Shown: positions 10,816 to 19,176, counted from the stretch's first letter. The stretch: DNA of 64,000 nt from Streptomyces sp. NRRL WC-3626 (GCF_000718785.1 NZ_JOCA01000004.1:248001-312000); one strand, 5' to 3'. A program made the numbers and translations. The notes: generated from the sequence alone by a model not told the origin.

Positions 10816-11616
10816 TCAGCTGGTGCGGCCCTTGGCGTCGAACTCGGGGGTCTGGGGGTTCCCCCCAGGAAGATTCCGCATGCGGTCGAGTACAAGGTCG
10901 GCCGTCGGCCCGTACACCTCGTCGACGATGCGGCCGTCCGCGAGGAAGACCACACGGTCCGCGTAGGCGGCGGCGACCGGGTCGTGCGTCACCATGACCA
11001 CCGTCTGCCCCAGCTCGCGCACGGAGTTGCGCAGGAAGCCCAGCACCTCGGCGCCGGAGCGGGAGTCGAGGTTTCCGGTGGGCTCGTCGCCGAAGATGAT
11101 GTCGGGCCGGGAGGCCAGCGCCCGCGCCACGGCGACCCGCTGCTGCTGACCGCCGGACAGCTGCGAGGGCCGGTGGCTCAGCCGGTCCGACAGCCCGACC
11201 ATCCTGATCACGGTGTCCAGCCACTGCTTGTCCGGCTTACGGCCCGCGATGTCCATCGGGAGGGTGATGTTCTCCAGCGCGGACAGCGTCGGCAGCAGGT
11301 TGAACGCCTGGAAGATGAAGCCGATCTTGTCCCGGCGCAGCCTGGTCAGCTGCTTGTCCTTCAGCGAACCCAGCTCGGTCTCCCCGATGCGTACGGACCC
11401 GGAGGAGAAGCTGTCGAGGCCGGCCACGCAGTGCATCAGCGTGGACTTGCCGGAACCGGACGGGCCCATGATGGCGGTGAGCTCGGCCTGCTGGAAGGCG
11501 ATGGAGACCCGGTCCAGGGCGACCACCTGGGTCTCGCCCTGGCCGTAGATCTTAGAAAGCTCCGTGGCGCGCGCGGCCACGGCGGTGGTCCGGTCGGCGA
11601 GGGATGCGGTGGTCAC
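10816..11616 (-). CDS. ABC transporter ATP-binding protein, LolD/MacB-like
   Basis: Nucleotide-binding subunit of 266 aa for the adjacent permease. Walker A is GPSGSGKST, the Q-loop lies in FIFQAFNLLP, the signature is LSGGQQQRVAVARAL, Walker B is IIFGDEPTGNLDS, and the switch His is in VMVTHDP. The GTG at 11616 was preferred because AGGAG lies nine bases before it; the ATG at 11664 has no ribosome site. The C-terminal tail (LPGGNPQTPEFD) is encoded by a palindromic G-run/C-run sequence at 10852-10868 that looks like an inserted repeat. Expression may be controlled through the inverted repeat at 11826-11848. Confidence 0.93.
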   Translation of the reverse strand: MTTASLADRTTAVAARATELSKIYGQGETQVVALDRVSIAFQQAELTAIMGPSGSGKSTLMHCVAGLDSFSSGSVRIGETELGSLKDKQLTRLRRDKIGFIFQAFNLLPTLSALENITLPMDIAGRKPDKQWLDTVIRMVGLSDRLSHRPSQLSGGQQQRVAVARALASRPDIIFGDEPTGNLDSRSGAEVLGFLRNSVRELGQTVVMVTHDPVAAAYADRVVFLADGRIVDEVYGPTADLVLDRMRNLPGGNPQTPEFDAKGRTS

Positions 11617-11825
11617 GGGATGGCACTCCTGTCGGGACGACGTGTTCTCGGGGACAGTCACCATCGTTCCGTCCGCCCGCCGCCGTGTAGTCAGCCGCTG
11701 CTCCCGTTCCGGGGGGCGACTGGGGAGGGACCGCCGGGCGCGGCGTCATACCTCAGGATGACGGGGGCCCCTGAGCCGGGGGCGCGCGGGAACGGGTGGA
11801 GCGCCCTTGTCCGGACGGTGAAATT

Positions 11826-11848
11826 CCGTCATTTCACGTGCATGACGG
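11826..11848. promoter_or_regulatory. Candidate operator, CCGTCAT-N9-ATGACGG
   Basis: Perfect 7-bp inverted arms with a 9-bp spacer that contains CACGTG. It lies about 210 bases before the ABC ATPase start and 160 bases before bldA. It could bind a dimeric regulator of either unit; none is encoded next to it. Confidence 0.4.
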
Positions 11849-11972
11849 ATCGTCACACGAGAAGCTGGTGGCACGTGCTGACGGCGCATTCCCGCGGCTG
11901 ATGCTCCCTCAGGCGCCAATAAAACAAGACAAGATCGGCCCATCCCGCCGCTGCTCGCGGGAGGGCCACCGA

Positions 11973-11978
11973 TAGGCT
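11973..11978 (+). promoter_or_regulatory. Candidate -10 element (TAGGCT) of bldA
   Basis: The hexamer sits 29 bases before the mature tRNA 5' end, giving a predicted precursor leader of about 22 nt. The -35 is not evident. Confidence 0.55.
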
Positions 11979-12007
11979 CGGGACGCTCGAAGCGGAGCCC
12001 ATGGCCT

Positions 12008-12094
12008 GCCCGGATGGTGGAAAGCAGACACGGCGAGCTTAAACCTCGCTGCCCCTGAGCGGGCGTGCCGGTTCAAGTCCGGCTCCGGGCACCA
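12008..12094 (+). tRNA. bldA: tRNA-Leu (anticodon UAA), bldA
   Basis: Long-variable-arm leucine tRNA. The acceptor stem GCCCGGA (12008-12014) pairs perfectly with TCCGGGC (12084-12090), A12091 is the discriminator and CCA is encoded at 12092-12094. The anticodon stem GCGAG/CTCGC encloses the loop CTTAAAC, so the anticodon is UAA and reads the codon UUA. GGTTCAAGTCC forms the T-loop region. In Streptomyces the only UUA-reading tRNA is bldA, whose accumulation allows translation of TTA-containing developmental and antibiotic genes. Within the genes of this window I did not notice an in-frame TTA codon when reading by eye, which agrees with the rarity of that codon in core genes. Confidence 0.97.
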
Positions 12095-12259
12095 CCACGT
12101 ACTCGGCCCGACCTGCCGGAGGGCCCGCTCTCCCCTGCCGCCGGCCGTGTTTCTGAGTGCGCGTACTCAGGGGTTGAGCAGGAGCGCGTATACCGGGCTC
12201 GGCCCGTGATCGGCACCGTGGACGGAGTGAGAGGTTCGCTTCGTCGGCGGGGGTGCCGT

Positions 12260-13441
12260 ATGGCCGGGGGTTTCTGGTTGCGGGTGGCGGTCGCGGGAGC
12301 CGCCGTGGTGTCGCTGGCCGGGTGCGGCAAGGCGGATCTGGCCGTGCTGAAGGCGCCCGGGTGCCCCGAGGAGGGCTCCGCGCGGCCCGCGCGGGAGGAG
12401 GACCGGCCGGCCGGGACCGTGTGGGCCTGGGCGCCGCTCTTCCAGGCTCCCGAGGGCACGCCCGGGGAAGGCGCCGTGCCGGGGCTGACCGACGTCGTGT
12501 CCATCGCCGACGGCGGCCACACCCTGGTCGCCGTACGGAGCGACGGCACCGTGTGGTCGTACGGCACCAACGTCGACGGCTCCCTCGGTCACGGATCGCG
12601 TGAGCGCCACTACCTCGCCGAGCCCCGCCGGATCACCGGGATCGGGCCCGCGCACGCGGTCTACGGCAGCGGGCCCACCTTCTACGTGGTGCTGCGCGAC
12701 GGCACCGTGGCGGCGTGGGGCTCGGACCGGTTCCTGGTCAAGGGCGGCAAGCGCGAGGGGTACGACGGGGTGGCCACGCCGGAGCGGGTGCCGGGGGTGA
12801 GGGGCGTCGCCGCCATGGGGCCCGGCTCCCTCAACGCGTTCGCGCTGCGCGGCGACGGCCGGGTCCTCGGCTGGGGCATCAACCTGACCGACGTCCTCGG
12901 CGACCGTGACGGCACCCGGCTCACCACGATCGACGGGGTGAGGGGCGTCTTCGACGTGGCGTCGGCCGGCGGGGCCGTGGTCGCCGCGACGGCGGACGGC
13001 CGGGTCTGCGCCTGGGGCGGCAACGCGCACGGACTCCTCGGCGTGGAGCCCCGCGGCGGCCAGTCGGGGCGCCCCGTGCTCGTCAGGGGGCTGACGGACG
13101 TCGTCCAGGTGGCCGGCGGATCGGACGTCGCCTACGCCCTCGGCCGGGACGGCACCGTACGGGCCTGGGGACGGGGCGCGAGCGGCGCCCTCGGCGACGG
13201 TGACCGCTCGGACCACACCTCCGCACGGCCGGTCCGGGTGGAGGGGCTGCCCGAGATCCGCCGGATCGCGGCCCACGGGCTCACCGGGTACGCCATCGAC
13301 ACCTCCGGCGGACTGTGGGCCTGGGGCTCGGGGCTGACGCTCGGCGACCACGCCCCGCGGACCGCCCGGCCGGTCCGCATCCCGCTCCCCGGGCCCGCCC
13401 TGGACGTCTCGGGCCACCACGCGATCGTCGGCGCGAGGTGA
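12260..13441 (+). CDS. RCC1-repeat (beta-propeller) lipoprotein
   Basis: Putative surface lipoprotein of 393 aa. The N terminus MAGGFWLRVAVAGAAV leads into the lipobox LAGC, with Cys at about 23 as the lipidation site. After a short linker there are about six to seven repeats of roughly 50 residues with the RCC1 pattern, for example TLVAVRSDGTVWSYGTN, FYVVLRDGTVAAWGS, AFALRGDGRVLGWGIN and AYALGRDGTVRAWGRG. They should fold as a seven-bladed beta propeller, usually a protein-interaction platform. The ATG at 12260 was chosen because it opens the signal peptide; a GTG at 12227 is possible. No partner is evident. It follows bldA directly on the same strand. Confidence 0.8.
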   Translation: MAGGFWLRVAVAGAAVVSLAGCGKADLAVLKAPGCPEEGSARPAREEDRPAGTVWAWAPLFQAPEGTPGEGAVPGLTDVVSIADGGHTLVAVRSDGTVWSYGTNVDGSLGHGSRERHYLAEPRRITGIGPAHAVYGSGPTFYVVLRDGTVAAWGSDRFLVKGGKREGYDGVATPERVPGVRGVAAMGPGSLNAFALRGDGRVLGWGINLTDVLGDRDGTRLTTIDGVRGVFDVASAGGAVVAATADGRVCAWGGNAHGLLGVEPRGGQSGRPVLVRGLTDVVQVAGGSDVAYALGRDGTVRAWGRGASGALGDGDRSDHTSARPVRVEGLPEIRRIAAHGLTGYAIDTSGGLWAWGSGLTLGDHAPRTARPVRIPLPGPALDVSGHHAIVGAR

Positions 13442-13639
13442 ACGGATGATCTCCGGCGGGTTCCGGGCAGGTACCGGGTCGGTCATGGTTCGGTGCCGCA
13501 CGGCGAAGGGAATCACCCGGCCGCGTAGCGTGTTGGGCAGCACAACGAGGGAAAGATCCTTCCTAAGCAGTAGGGTCATTCCTTTGCCTACCTATTACTC
13601 TTGAGCCAAGGCCACGCCGTGTGGCCATGGAGGAGTGAA

Positions 13640-14533
13640 ATGAGGAGCAGAAACCCGGTCTTCTCGCGACGGGGGTTCAGCCGCGACAACGGCTACGCGG
13701 GCTTCAACACCGCGCCGCAGGCCGGGGGTCCCGCTGTCGCCACGCAGGCCAACCCGTACGCGCAGCCGACGGGCAACCCGTACGCCCAGAACCCTTACGC
13801 GCAGCAGGACCTGCAGTACGGCACTCCGCCGCAGGCACCGGCCACCACCGGCCGGATGACCATCGACGACGTCATCATGCGCACGGGCACCACGCTCGGT
13901 GTGCTCATCGTCACGGCCGCGCTCTCCTGGGCGCTGCTGCCGGTCGACGACGCCAACATCAGCCGGTCCTACGGCATCGGCATCGGTGCCGCGCTGATCG
14001 GCATGGTCCTGGCGTTCGTGCAGTCCTTCAAGCGCAAGGCCTCGCCCGCGCTGATCCTGACGTACGCCGCGTTCGAGGGTGTCTTCCTCGGCGTGATCTC
14101 CAGCATCGTCGACAACCGCATCGCCGACGGTGCGGCCATGCAGGCGGTGATCGGCACCATGGCGGTCTTCGCCGGTGTGCTGGTGGCGTACAGGGCGGGC
14201 TGGATCCGCGTCAACCGCCGCTTCTACGGCTTCGTGATGGCGGCCGCGCTCGGCTTCATCCTGCTGATGGCCGTGAACCTGCTGTTCGCCGTGTTCGGCG
14301 GCGGTGACGGCCTCGGCTTCCGCAGCGGCCCGCTCGGCATCGTCTTCGGCGTCATCGGCATCATCCTCGGTGCCTGCTTCCTCGCCCTGGACTTCAAGCA
14401 GGTCGAGGACGGCATCGCCTACGGTGCCCCGCGCGAGGAGGCATGGCTCGCCGCCTTCGGCCTCACGCTGACGCTGGTGTGGATCTACATGGAGTTCCTG
14501 CGGATCATCTCGATCCTCAACAGCAGCGACTGA
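13640..14533 (+). CDS. Bax inhibitor-1/YccA family membrane protein
   Basis: Integral membrane protein of 297 aa. Residues 1-85 are cytoplasmic and rich in Asn, Pro, Tyr, Ala and Gln, with repeated NPYAQ units (about 45-65). Seven hydrophobic helices follow between about 90 and 295, ending with the short C-terminal sequence FLRIISILNSSD. This is the Bax1-I/YccA group common in actinobacteria; some bacterial homologues are pH-dependent calcium leak channels. The ATG at 13640 has a strong GGAGGAG site; a start 13 codons earlier lacks one. A terminator follows 25 bases after the stop. Confidence 0.88.
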   Translation: MRSRNPVFSRRGFSRDNGYAGFNTAPQAGGPAVATQANPYAQPTGNPYAQNPYAQQDLQYGTPPQAPATTGRMTIDDVIMRTGTTLGVLIVTAALSWALLPVDDANISRSYGIGIGAALIGMVLAFVQSFKRKASPALILTYAAFEGVFLGVISSIVDNRIADGAAMQAVIGTMAVFAGVLVAYRAGWIRVNRRFYGFVMAAALGFILLMAVNLLFAVFGGGDGLGFRSGPLGIVFGVIGIILGACFLALDFKQVEDGIAYGAPREEAWLAAFGLTLTLVWIYMEFLRIISILNSSD

Positions 14534-14558
14534 CTCCGGTAGTCACCGGCCGTACGGA

Positions 14559-14592
14559 CGAAGGGCCCCGGGTTCGCACCCGGGGCCCTTCG
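14559..14592. terminator. Terminator after the Bax-inhibitor-like gene
   Basis: Perfect 15-bp stem (14559-14573 with 14578-14592) with a TCGC loop, between two convergent genes, so it can act in both directions. Confidence 0.9.
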
Positions 14593-14607
14593 CCGTGTCC
14601 GCACGCG

Positions 14608-14838
14608 TCACAGGAGTTTGCGTGCGGCCCGCCGCAGGTCGTACTCGTGCACGATCGCCTTGGCGTGGCCGTACGCCAGGTCGTACTCGTGCCGGAGCCA
14701 GCTGACCTTGTCCTCGAAGCGGAAGAGCGAGGGGCCTTCTTCGACGGTGCGCAGCCAGTCGGAGATCTCACGACCGGTGCAGTGGGGAATGCGGGCGAGC
14801 ATGTTGCGATGGGTCTCCTCGGAGAGGACGTGGGACAT
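14608..14838 (-). CDS. DUF4287 domain-containing small protein
   Basis: Protein of 76 aa with the DUF4287 pattern: TGREISDWLRTV near 20-31, then a helical region with WLRHEYDLAYGHAKAIVHEYDLRRA. The function of the family is unknown; the last half resembles DNA- or protein-binding helical hairpins. The ATG at 14838 has GGAGG nine or ten bases upstream. It is convergent with the Bax-inhibitor-like gene. Confidence 0.8.
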   Translation of the reverse strand: MSHVLSEETHRNMLARIPHCTGREISDWLRTVEEGPSLFRFEDKVSWLRHEYDLAYGHAKAIVHEYDLRRAARKLL

Positions 14839-14935
14839 CGGCGCCTCCGGACGCAGGGGATGTAAGCCGTAAGCCGGTCCTTCAGGTCACCGTGCCTGAG
14901 CGTTCGCCCGTTGGCAACAGTCCTGCCGCGCCGCG

Positions 14936-14941
14936 TACGCT
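14936..14941 (+). promoter_or_regulatory. Candidate -10 of a leaderless transcript
   Basis: TACGCT ends six bases before the GTG start at 14948, and TTGGCA at 14911-14916 is a possible -35 with a long 19-bp spacer. This places the transcription start at or next to the start codon. Confidence 0.5.
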
Positions 14942-14947
14942 CGCCGC

Positions 14948-15259
14948 GTGGTTGATACGACGCCCTTCACCCGTGCCGTGGATCATTTCGCCGACCGTCT
15001 GCGGGCCGCGCCGCAGAGCCGGCTCCAGCGGGGCGGGGCGGCCGAAGCGCTCGCCCTGGCCAGGGACTTGGCGCGGCGCACCCAGCTCGTCGAGGAGCCG
15101 GGCACCGAACCCCGAGAGATGCCCGACGCGGGCATGTTCGCCGCCGCCGACCAGATCACCGTCGCCGGCCACGACCTGGCGCTCGTACTGAAGAACGACG
15201 ACGAGGTGCGGGAGGCCGTACGGCTGGTGGAGGAGGCACGCGAGCGTGCCGGGGTGTAG
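14948..15259 (+). CDS. Conserved hypothetical protein, probably leaderless
   Basis: Soluble, largely alpha-helical protein of 103 aa with no recognised domain. Two helical blocks are visible: residues 6-40 (Arg/Ala/Leu-rich, amphipathic) and residues 70-103 (acidic, ending ALVLKNDDEVREAVRLVEEA). There is no ribosome binding site before the GTG, while a -10 hexamer lies six bases upstream, so the mRNA is probably leaderless. Codon bias supports it as real. Function unknown. Confidence 0.65.
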   Translation: MVDTTPFTRAVDHFADRLRAAPQSRLQRGGAAEALALARDLARRTQLVEEPGTEPREMPDAGMFAAADQITVAGHDLALVLKNDDEVREAVRLVEEARERAGV

Positions 15260-15286
15260 AGCGCCGGGGTGCGGACGCTTCGTCGG

Positions 15287-16075
15287 CTAGAGCGACGCGA
15301 TGACGCGGTCCGCCAGGATGTAGACGTTCTCCTCGCCGCAGGAGAACGTCAGCGTGTACGCGCCCGAGATGCCGGAACCGCCCAGCAGGAACGGGGTCTC
15401 GCCCGCGCGCAGGGCCGCGGCCAGGCGCTCCGCCGTCTCACGGTGGCCCGGCGTCATGCACAGGGTCGTCCCGTCGGCGAAGACATAGACGTCGAGGGTG
15501 CCCAGCGGTCCCGGACGGACGTCGGTCAGCTCGGTCCGGGCGGCGGCCAGCTCCTCCAGGGTGGTCACCGTGCGCTCGTGGTCGTTCACCACCGGCGAGG
15601 GGTTCGGTACGAAGTCGGGGTGCGAGGGGTGACGGCGGCGGGCCGCGGCCAGCTCCGGGGAGTCACCGGAGTGCTCCTCGGTGTCCGCGCCCGGTTCGGT
15701 GACCGGCTCCAGACCCGCGAAATCGGCCTGCCGGGGCAGGAACAGCTCGCTGTCGGCCAGACCCAGCAGGGAGGGGTGGTCGGACGCGTCACGCGCCTCC
15801 TGGGCGGCCCAGAAGGCCCGCGCCTCCGCGAGCTCGCGCTCCCGCTCCTCGGCGAGCGCCTCCGCCACGGCGGCGCGTATCTCCTCAGTGCCGGCCGTGC
15901 CGGCCGTGCGGGCCGAGGGGACGTGCGCGTACGTGGCCGCGGCGCGGTTCTCGTCCAGGGCGGCGTGCAGCGCCGCCACCTGCCGGCGCAGCACCAGGAT
16001 GCTGCGCAGCACGGCGACGCCCACGGCTCCGGTGGCGGCCGTGGTGACCAGCAGGGCGATCGGCATGGCGCTCAC
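15287..16075 (-). CDS. Membrane-anchored hypothetical protein
   Basis: Protein of 262 aa that I do not recognise. One N-terminal transmembrane helix (about 4-27) is followed by a coiled-coil-like stretch, an Ala/Glu-rich helical segment (about 64-92), a low-complexity acidic linker and a C-terminal globular part (about 165-262) with a VYVFADGTTLCMTPGHRET segment. The hydrophobic helix with no cleavage site suggests a signal anchor. It is convergent with the 103-aa gene and follows the thiolase on the same strand, 296 bases away. Function unknown. Confidence 0.7.
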   Translation of the reverse strand: MSAMPIALLVTTAATGAVGVAVLRSILVLRRQVAALHAALDENRAAATYAHVPSARTAGTAGTEEIRAAVAEALAEERERELAEARAFWAAQEARDASDHPSLLGLADSELFLPRQADFAGLEPVTEPGADTEEHSGDSPELAAARRRHPSHPDFVPNPSPVVNDHERTVTTLEELAAARTELTDVRPGPLGTLDVYVFADGTTLCMTPGHRETAERLAAALRAGETPFLLGGSGISGAYTLTFSCGEENVYILADRVIASL

Positions 16076-16371
16076 TGACGTACTCCCGGTTCAAAGTCGA
16101 CCCCCGACTTCCTACATCAGCTTGAAGGGTGGACTAACCATCTGTCAGTGCGTAACGTCACGAAACGGACAGGTCTTTGGGGATACGCCCGGGAGGGGGT
16201 CGGTCCTGACCTGCGTGAATCCCCGCCGCGAGGGAGATAGGTCACATCCTGGGGGAGATTGGATCACGAATCGGCCCGGACCCCGGAGGTTCCGGAGGCC
16301 CGGGCCCCGGTATCACCGCATGTGGCGCGGCGGCTACCGTACGGCGTTCGGTGCCGGTTTCGGGTGGGGCG

Positions 16372-17592
16372 TCAGCTGAGGCGTTCGATGACCATCGCCA
16401 TGCCCTGGCCGCCGCCGACGCACATCGTCTCCAGACCGAACTGCTTGTCGTGGAACTGGAGGGAGTTGATGAGCGTGCCGGTGATGCGGGCGCCGGTCAT
16501 GCCGAAGGGGTGGCCGACCGCGATCGCGCCGCCGTTGACGTTCAGCTTCTCCAGCGGGATGCCGAGGTCGCGGTAGGAGGGGATCACCTGGGCGGCGAAC
16601 GCCTCGTTGATCTCGACCAGGTCGATGTCGTCGATCGACAGACCGGCCCGGCCCAGCGCCTGCTTGCTCGCCTCGACCGGGCCGAGGCCCATGATCTCGG
16701 GGGAGAGGCCGGAGACACCGGTGGAGACGATCCGGGCGAGCGGGGTGAGGCCCAACTCGCGGGCCTTGGTGTCGCTCATGATGACGAGTGCGGCGGCGCC
16801 GTCGTTGAGCGGGCAGCAGTTGCCGGCGGTGACCAGGCCGTCCGGGCGGAAGACCGGCTTGAGGCCCTGGACGCCCTCCAGAGTGACGCCGGCGCGCGGG
16901 CCGTCGTCCTTGCTCACGACCGTGCCGTCGGGGAGCGTCACCGGGGTGATCTCGCGCTCCCAGAAGCCGTTCTTGATGGCTTCCTCGGCGAGGTTCTGCG
17001 AACGGACGCCGAACTCGTCCATGTCCTGGCGGGTGACGCCCTTGAGGCGGGCCAGGTTCTCCGCGGTCTGGCCCATCGCGATGTACGGGTCGGGGACGAG
17101 GCCGTCCTCGCGCGGGTCGTGCCAGGACGAGCCCGCCGACTCGGCGACGGCGGCGGTACGGGCCTCGGCCTCGGCGAACAGGGGGTTGCGGGTGTCCGGG
17201 AGGCTGTCGGAGTTGCCCTTGGTGAAACGGGAGACCGTCTCGACGCCGGCCGAGATGAACACATCGCCCTCGCCGGCCTTGATGGCATGCAGGGCCATGC
17301 GGGAGGTCTGCAGGGAGGACGAGCAGTAGCGGGTGATGGTGCAGCCGGGGAGATGGTCCATGCCCATCTGCACGGCGACGACACGGCCGAGGTTGTTGCC
17401 CTGCTCGCCGCCGGGGAGGCCGCAGCCGAGCATCAGGTCGTCGATGTCCCTCGGGTCCAGCCCGGGGACCTTGGCGAGGGCGGCCTGGATGATCGTGGCG
17501 GTCAGGTCGTCCGGACGCAGGTCCTTGAGCGAGCCCTTGAAGGCACGGCCGATGGGGGAGCGGGCGGCGGAAACGATCACGGCTTCGGGCAT
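16372..17592 (-). CDS. Acetyl-CoA C-acyltransferase (thiolase II)
   Basis: Degradative or biosynthetic thiolase of 406 aa. The nucleophilic Cys90 lies in [10 protein letters not shown], and the C-terminal motifs [16 protein letters not shown] (catalytic His) and [14 protein letters not shown] (acid/base Cys) are intact. It cleaves 3-ketoacyl-CoA to acetyl-CoA in beta-oxidation, or condenses acyl-CoAs. The ATG at 17592 has GGAG five bases upstream; the GTG immediately before it is too close to that site. It stands alone; another fatty-acid gene, an acyl-CoA dehydrogenase, lies 28 kb away in the window. Confidence 0.95.
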   Translation of the reverse strand: MPEAVIVSAARSPIGRAFKGSLKDLRPDDLTATIIQAALAKVPGLDPRDIDDLMLGCGLPGGEQGNNLGRVVAVQMGMDHLPGCTITRYCSSSLQTSRMALHAIKAGEGDVFISAGVETVSRFTKGNSDSLPDTRNPLFAEAEARTAAVAESAGSSWHDPREDGLVPDPYIAMGQTAENLARLKGVTRQDMDEFGVRSQNLAEEAIKNGFWEREITPVTLPDGTVVSKDDGPRAGVTLEGVQGLKPVFRPDGLVTAGNCCPLNDGAAALVIMSDTKARELGLTPLARIVSTGVSGLSPEIMGLGPVEASKQALGRAGLSIDDIDLVEINEAFAAQVIPSYRDLGIPLEKLNVNGGAIAVGHPFGMTGARITGTLINSLQFHDKQFGLETMCVGGGQGMAMVIERLS

Positions 17593-17745
17593 CACGGCTC
17601 CATGGGAAGGGGTGGCGGGCGGTCATACCGGGAGTTGGTGCGGGCTCCTTGGGAAGTTACCCGTACGTATGGACGGGGTCACGGGTGACGCGATGTGACA
17701 TGGACCGCAACTGTCTAAGCGCTTGCTTTTCGCTCCACCGCCGAT

Positions 17746-17814
17746 CCGCGGGCAGGCGTCCCCGCCCCTCCGCGGGCAGGCGTGCCCGCCTCTCCGCGGG
17801 CAGGCGTGCCGCAG
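17746..17814. repeat. Tandem 24-bp repeat, about 2.9 units, each a small hairpin
   Basis: Units start at 17746, 17770 and 17794, each beginning CCGCGGGCAGGCGT. Each full unit can fold as GCGGGC-N6-GCCCGC or nearly so. The third unit runs directly into the family 1 repeat, whose own 5' end has the same sequence, so the array looks like slippage of the element end. Confidence 0.8.
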
Positions 17815-17868
17815 GGCGGCACGGGTGGGCGCGACGGCACCCCGCCAGCGCCGGGCCGCGCGACTCCC
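17794..17868 (+). repeat. Family 1 structured repeat, copy A
   Basis: Contains the core GTGCCGC-AGG-GCGGCAC hairpin followed by GGTGGGCGCGACGGCACC and a GCGCCGGGC tail. The same arrangement recurs at 17939, 28224, 59775 and 63499. Confidence 0.8.
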
Positions 17869-17938
17869 CCCGTCCCGCACCCACACCGTTGACCCGTGCG
17901 ACGCGGGGCTGGGTTCACTCGCCGGCGCTTGCCGGGTG

Positions 17939-17986
17939 CCGCTGCGCCCACCCGTGCCGCCCCAGCGGCACGACTGCCCGCAGCGG
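17939..17986 (-). repeat. Family 1 structured repeat, copy B (opposite orientation)
   Basis: On the minus strand the outer arms CCGCTGCG/CGCAGCGG are perfect, and the inner GTGCCGC/GCGGCAC stem and the GGGCAGTC and GGGTGGGC strands between them are present. It forms an inverted pair with copy A. Confidence 0.8.
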
Positions 17987-18032
17987 CGGCGGAGTGCGGC
18001 GGTGGGGCCGCAGGCCCCCGGGGGGCCTGTTG

Positions 18033-19058
18033 TCACGACGGTTGTGTCGAAGGTTCCGGCTCCGTCTCCGACACACGCCGCCGCCGCCGGCGTTTCAGCA
18101 GCGCCCACGCCCCCCGTGGACCGGACGGCATCGCCGCCGTGACCTCCGTGCCCGCCTCCGACGCCGCCTCCGCCGCCGCGCGGGCGACCGGCAGGAACCC
18201 CTCGCGACGCGCGGCGTCCGGCCGCTCCTCCTCCGCCGGCCACAGCCCCAGCGCCGCGCACGCCGTCGGCAGTACCGCCATCGCGGCGGTGGCGTACCCC
18301 TCCACCGAGGGGTGATAGCTGTCCGGCCCGAACAGCTCGCGCGGATGCGCCGCGAACTCCGGCCCCAGCAGATCCCCTAGCGACACCGTGCGCCCGCCCT
18401 GCTCCACCGCCCCGATCGTCTGCGCCGCCGCCAGCTGCCGCGAGGCCCGCCGGGCCAGCCACCGCAACGGCTGCCGCACCGGCTCGATCGTGCCGAGATC
18501 GGGGCACGTACCGACGACCACCTCCGCACCGGCCGTCCGCAGCCGCCGTACCGCCGACGCCAGATGACGTACGGAACGGGTGGCCGGCATGCGATGCGTG
18601 ACGTCGTTGGCCCCGATCATGATCACGCAGACGTCCGGCACCCGGGACGGATCCGCCAGCGCCCGCGTCACCTGCCGGTCCAGATCGTCGGAACACGCCC
18701 CCGGCACCGCCACCGTGCTCAGCCCCACCGGCCGCTCCGCGATCGCCGCCACCCCCGACGCCAGCAGCGCGCCCGGCGTCTGCCCGGCCCGGTGCACGCC
18801 CTGCCCGGCCGCCGTCGAGTCGCCCAGCATCGTCAGCCGCAGCGCCGGCTCGCCCGGCACCGTGTAGGCCGCGCCGTACAGCCCGTCTGCGTTCGGTACG
18901 TGAGGTGTCGTGCCGTTGCCCACGCGGCGCCGCGCCAGCTGGGCCTCGGCCACCAGCAGCCCCACCGTCGCCGCCCCGACCAGCCCGATGCCCCCGCCGC
19001 CGTACGCCGCGCCGGCCGCGATCCGCCGGGCAACCCTCGCCCTCGACATGCCCGTCAT
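18033..19058 (-). CDS. SGNH/GDSL-family hydrolase, membrane anchored or secreted
   Basis: Esterase-like protein of 341 aa. An N-terminal hydrophobic helix (about 12-38) acts as a signal or anchor. The SGNH blocks are present: block I MLGDSTAAGQG with Ser81, a Gly in VAVPGACSDD, block III GANDVTHR with the Asn, and block V DSYHPSVEGY near 260 with Asp and His. The C-terminal 60 residues are charged and include RRRRRR. Such enzymes deacylate sugars, lipids or peptides at the cell surface; the substrate is unknown. The start could be the first ATG or the Met at residue 4. Confidence 0.88.
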   Translation of the reverse strand: MTGMSRARVARRIAAGAAYGGGGIGLVGAATVGLLVAEAQLARRRVGNGTTPHVPNADGLYGAAYTVPGEPALRLTMLGDSTAAGQGVHRAGQTPGALLASGVAAIAERPVGLSTVAVPGACSDDLDRQVTRALADPSRVPDVCVIMIGANDVTHRMPATRSVRHLASAVRRLRTAGAEVVVGTCPDLGTIEPVRQPLRWLARRASRQLAAAQTIGAVEQGGRTVSLGDLLGPEFAAHPRELFGPDSYHPSVEGYATAAMAVLPTACAALGLWPAEEERPDAARREGFLPVARAAAEAASEAGTEVTAAMPSGPRGAWALLKRRRRRRVSETEPEPSTQPS

Positions 19059-19170
19059 GCTCCGCCGCCACCTCCCTCGAACCCGTACACCCAGTGCTTG
19101 CCCCGTACGGACCGTGCCCCAATCCCCACAGCGAGTGAACGACCCACCCGAGTCCCGCCCGGACAGGGCC

Positions 19171-19176
19171 TAGGCT
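19171..19176 (+). promoter_or_regulatory. Candidate -10 element (TAGGCT) for cystathionine beta-synthase
   Basis: TAGGCT lies 46 bases before the GTG start, predicting a leader of about 40 nt. No clear -35. Confidence 0.5.

Larger units (their letters stand above)
11617..12007. other. Intergenic region between ABC operon and bldA
   Basis: 391 bases holding the divergent control sequences of the ABC operon (minus) and bldA (plus). It contains the inverted repeat at 11826-11848 and the TAGGCT -10 of bldA at 11973-11978. No coding sequence is supported. Confidence 0.7.
17593..18032. other. Intergenic repeat-rich region upstream of the thiolase
   Basis: 440 bases between two minus-strand genes. 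It contains three tandem 24-bp hairpin units (17746-17814), then two copies of the family 1 structured repeat in opposite orientation (17794-17868 and 17939-17986). The first 100 bases should include the thiolase promoter. No gene is seen. Confidence 0.75.

Noticed and set aside
8788..11901. Very long plus-strand reading frame (over 1000 codons) opposite the ABC transporter genes
   Set aside because: The minus strand encodes clear ABC motifs; the plus frame is Arg/Gly/His-rich low-complexity sequence typical of a GC-rich shadow.
12065..12259. Extension of the RCC1 lipoprotein upstream into bldA
   Set aside because: The open frame overlaps the tRNA; the signal peptide and lipobox begin at 12260.
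17746..18000. Insertion sequence or transposon remnant
   Set aside because: No transposase fragment or target-site duplication is visible; only short structured repeats.
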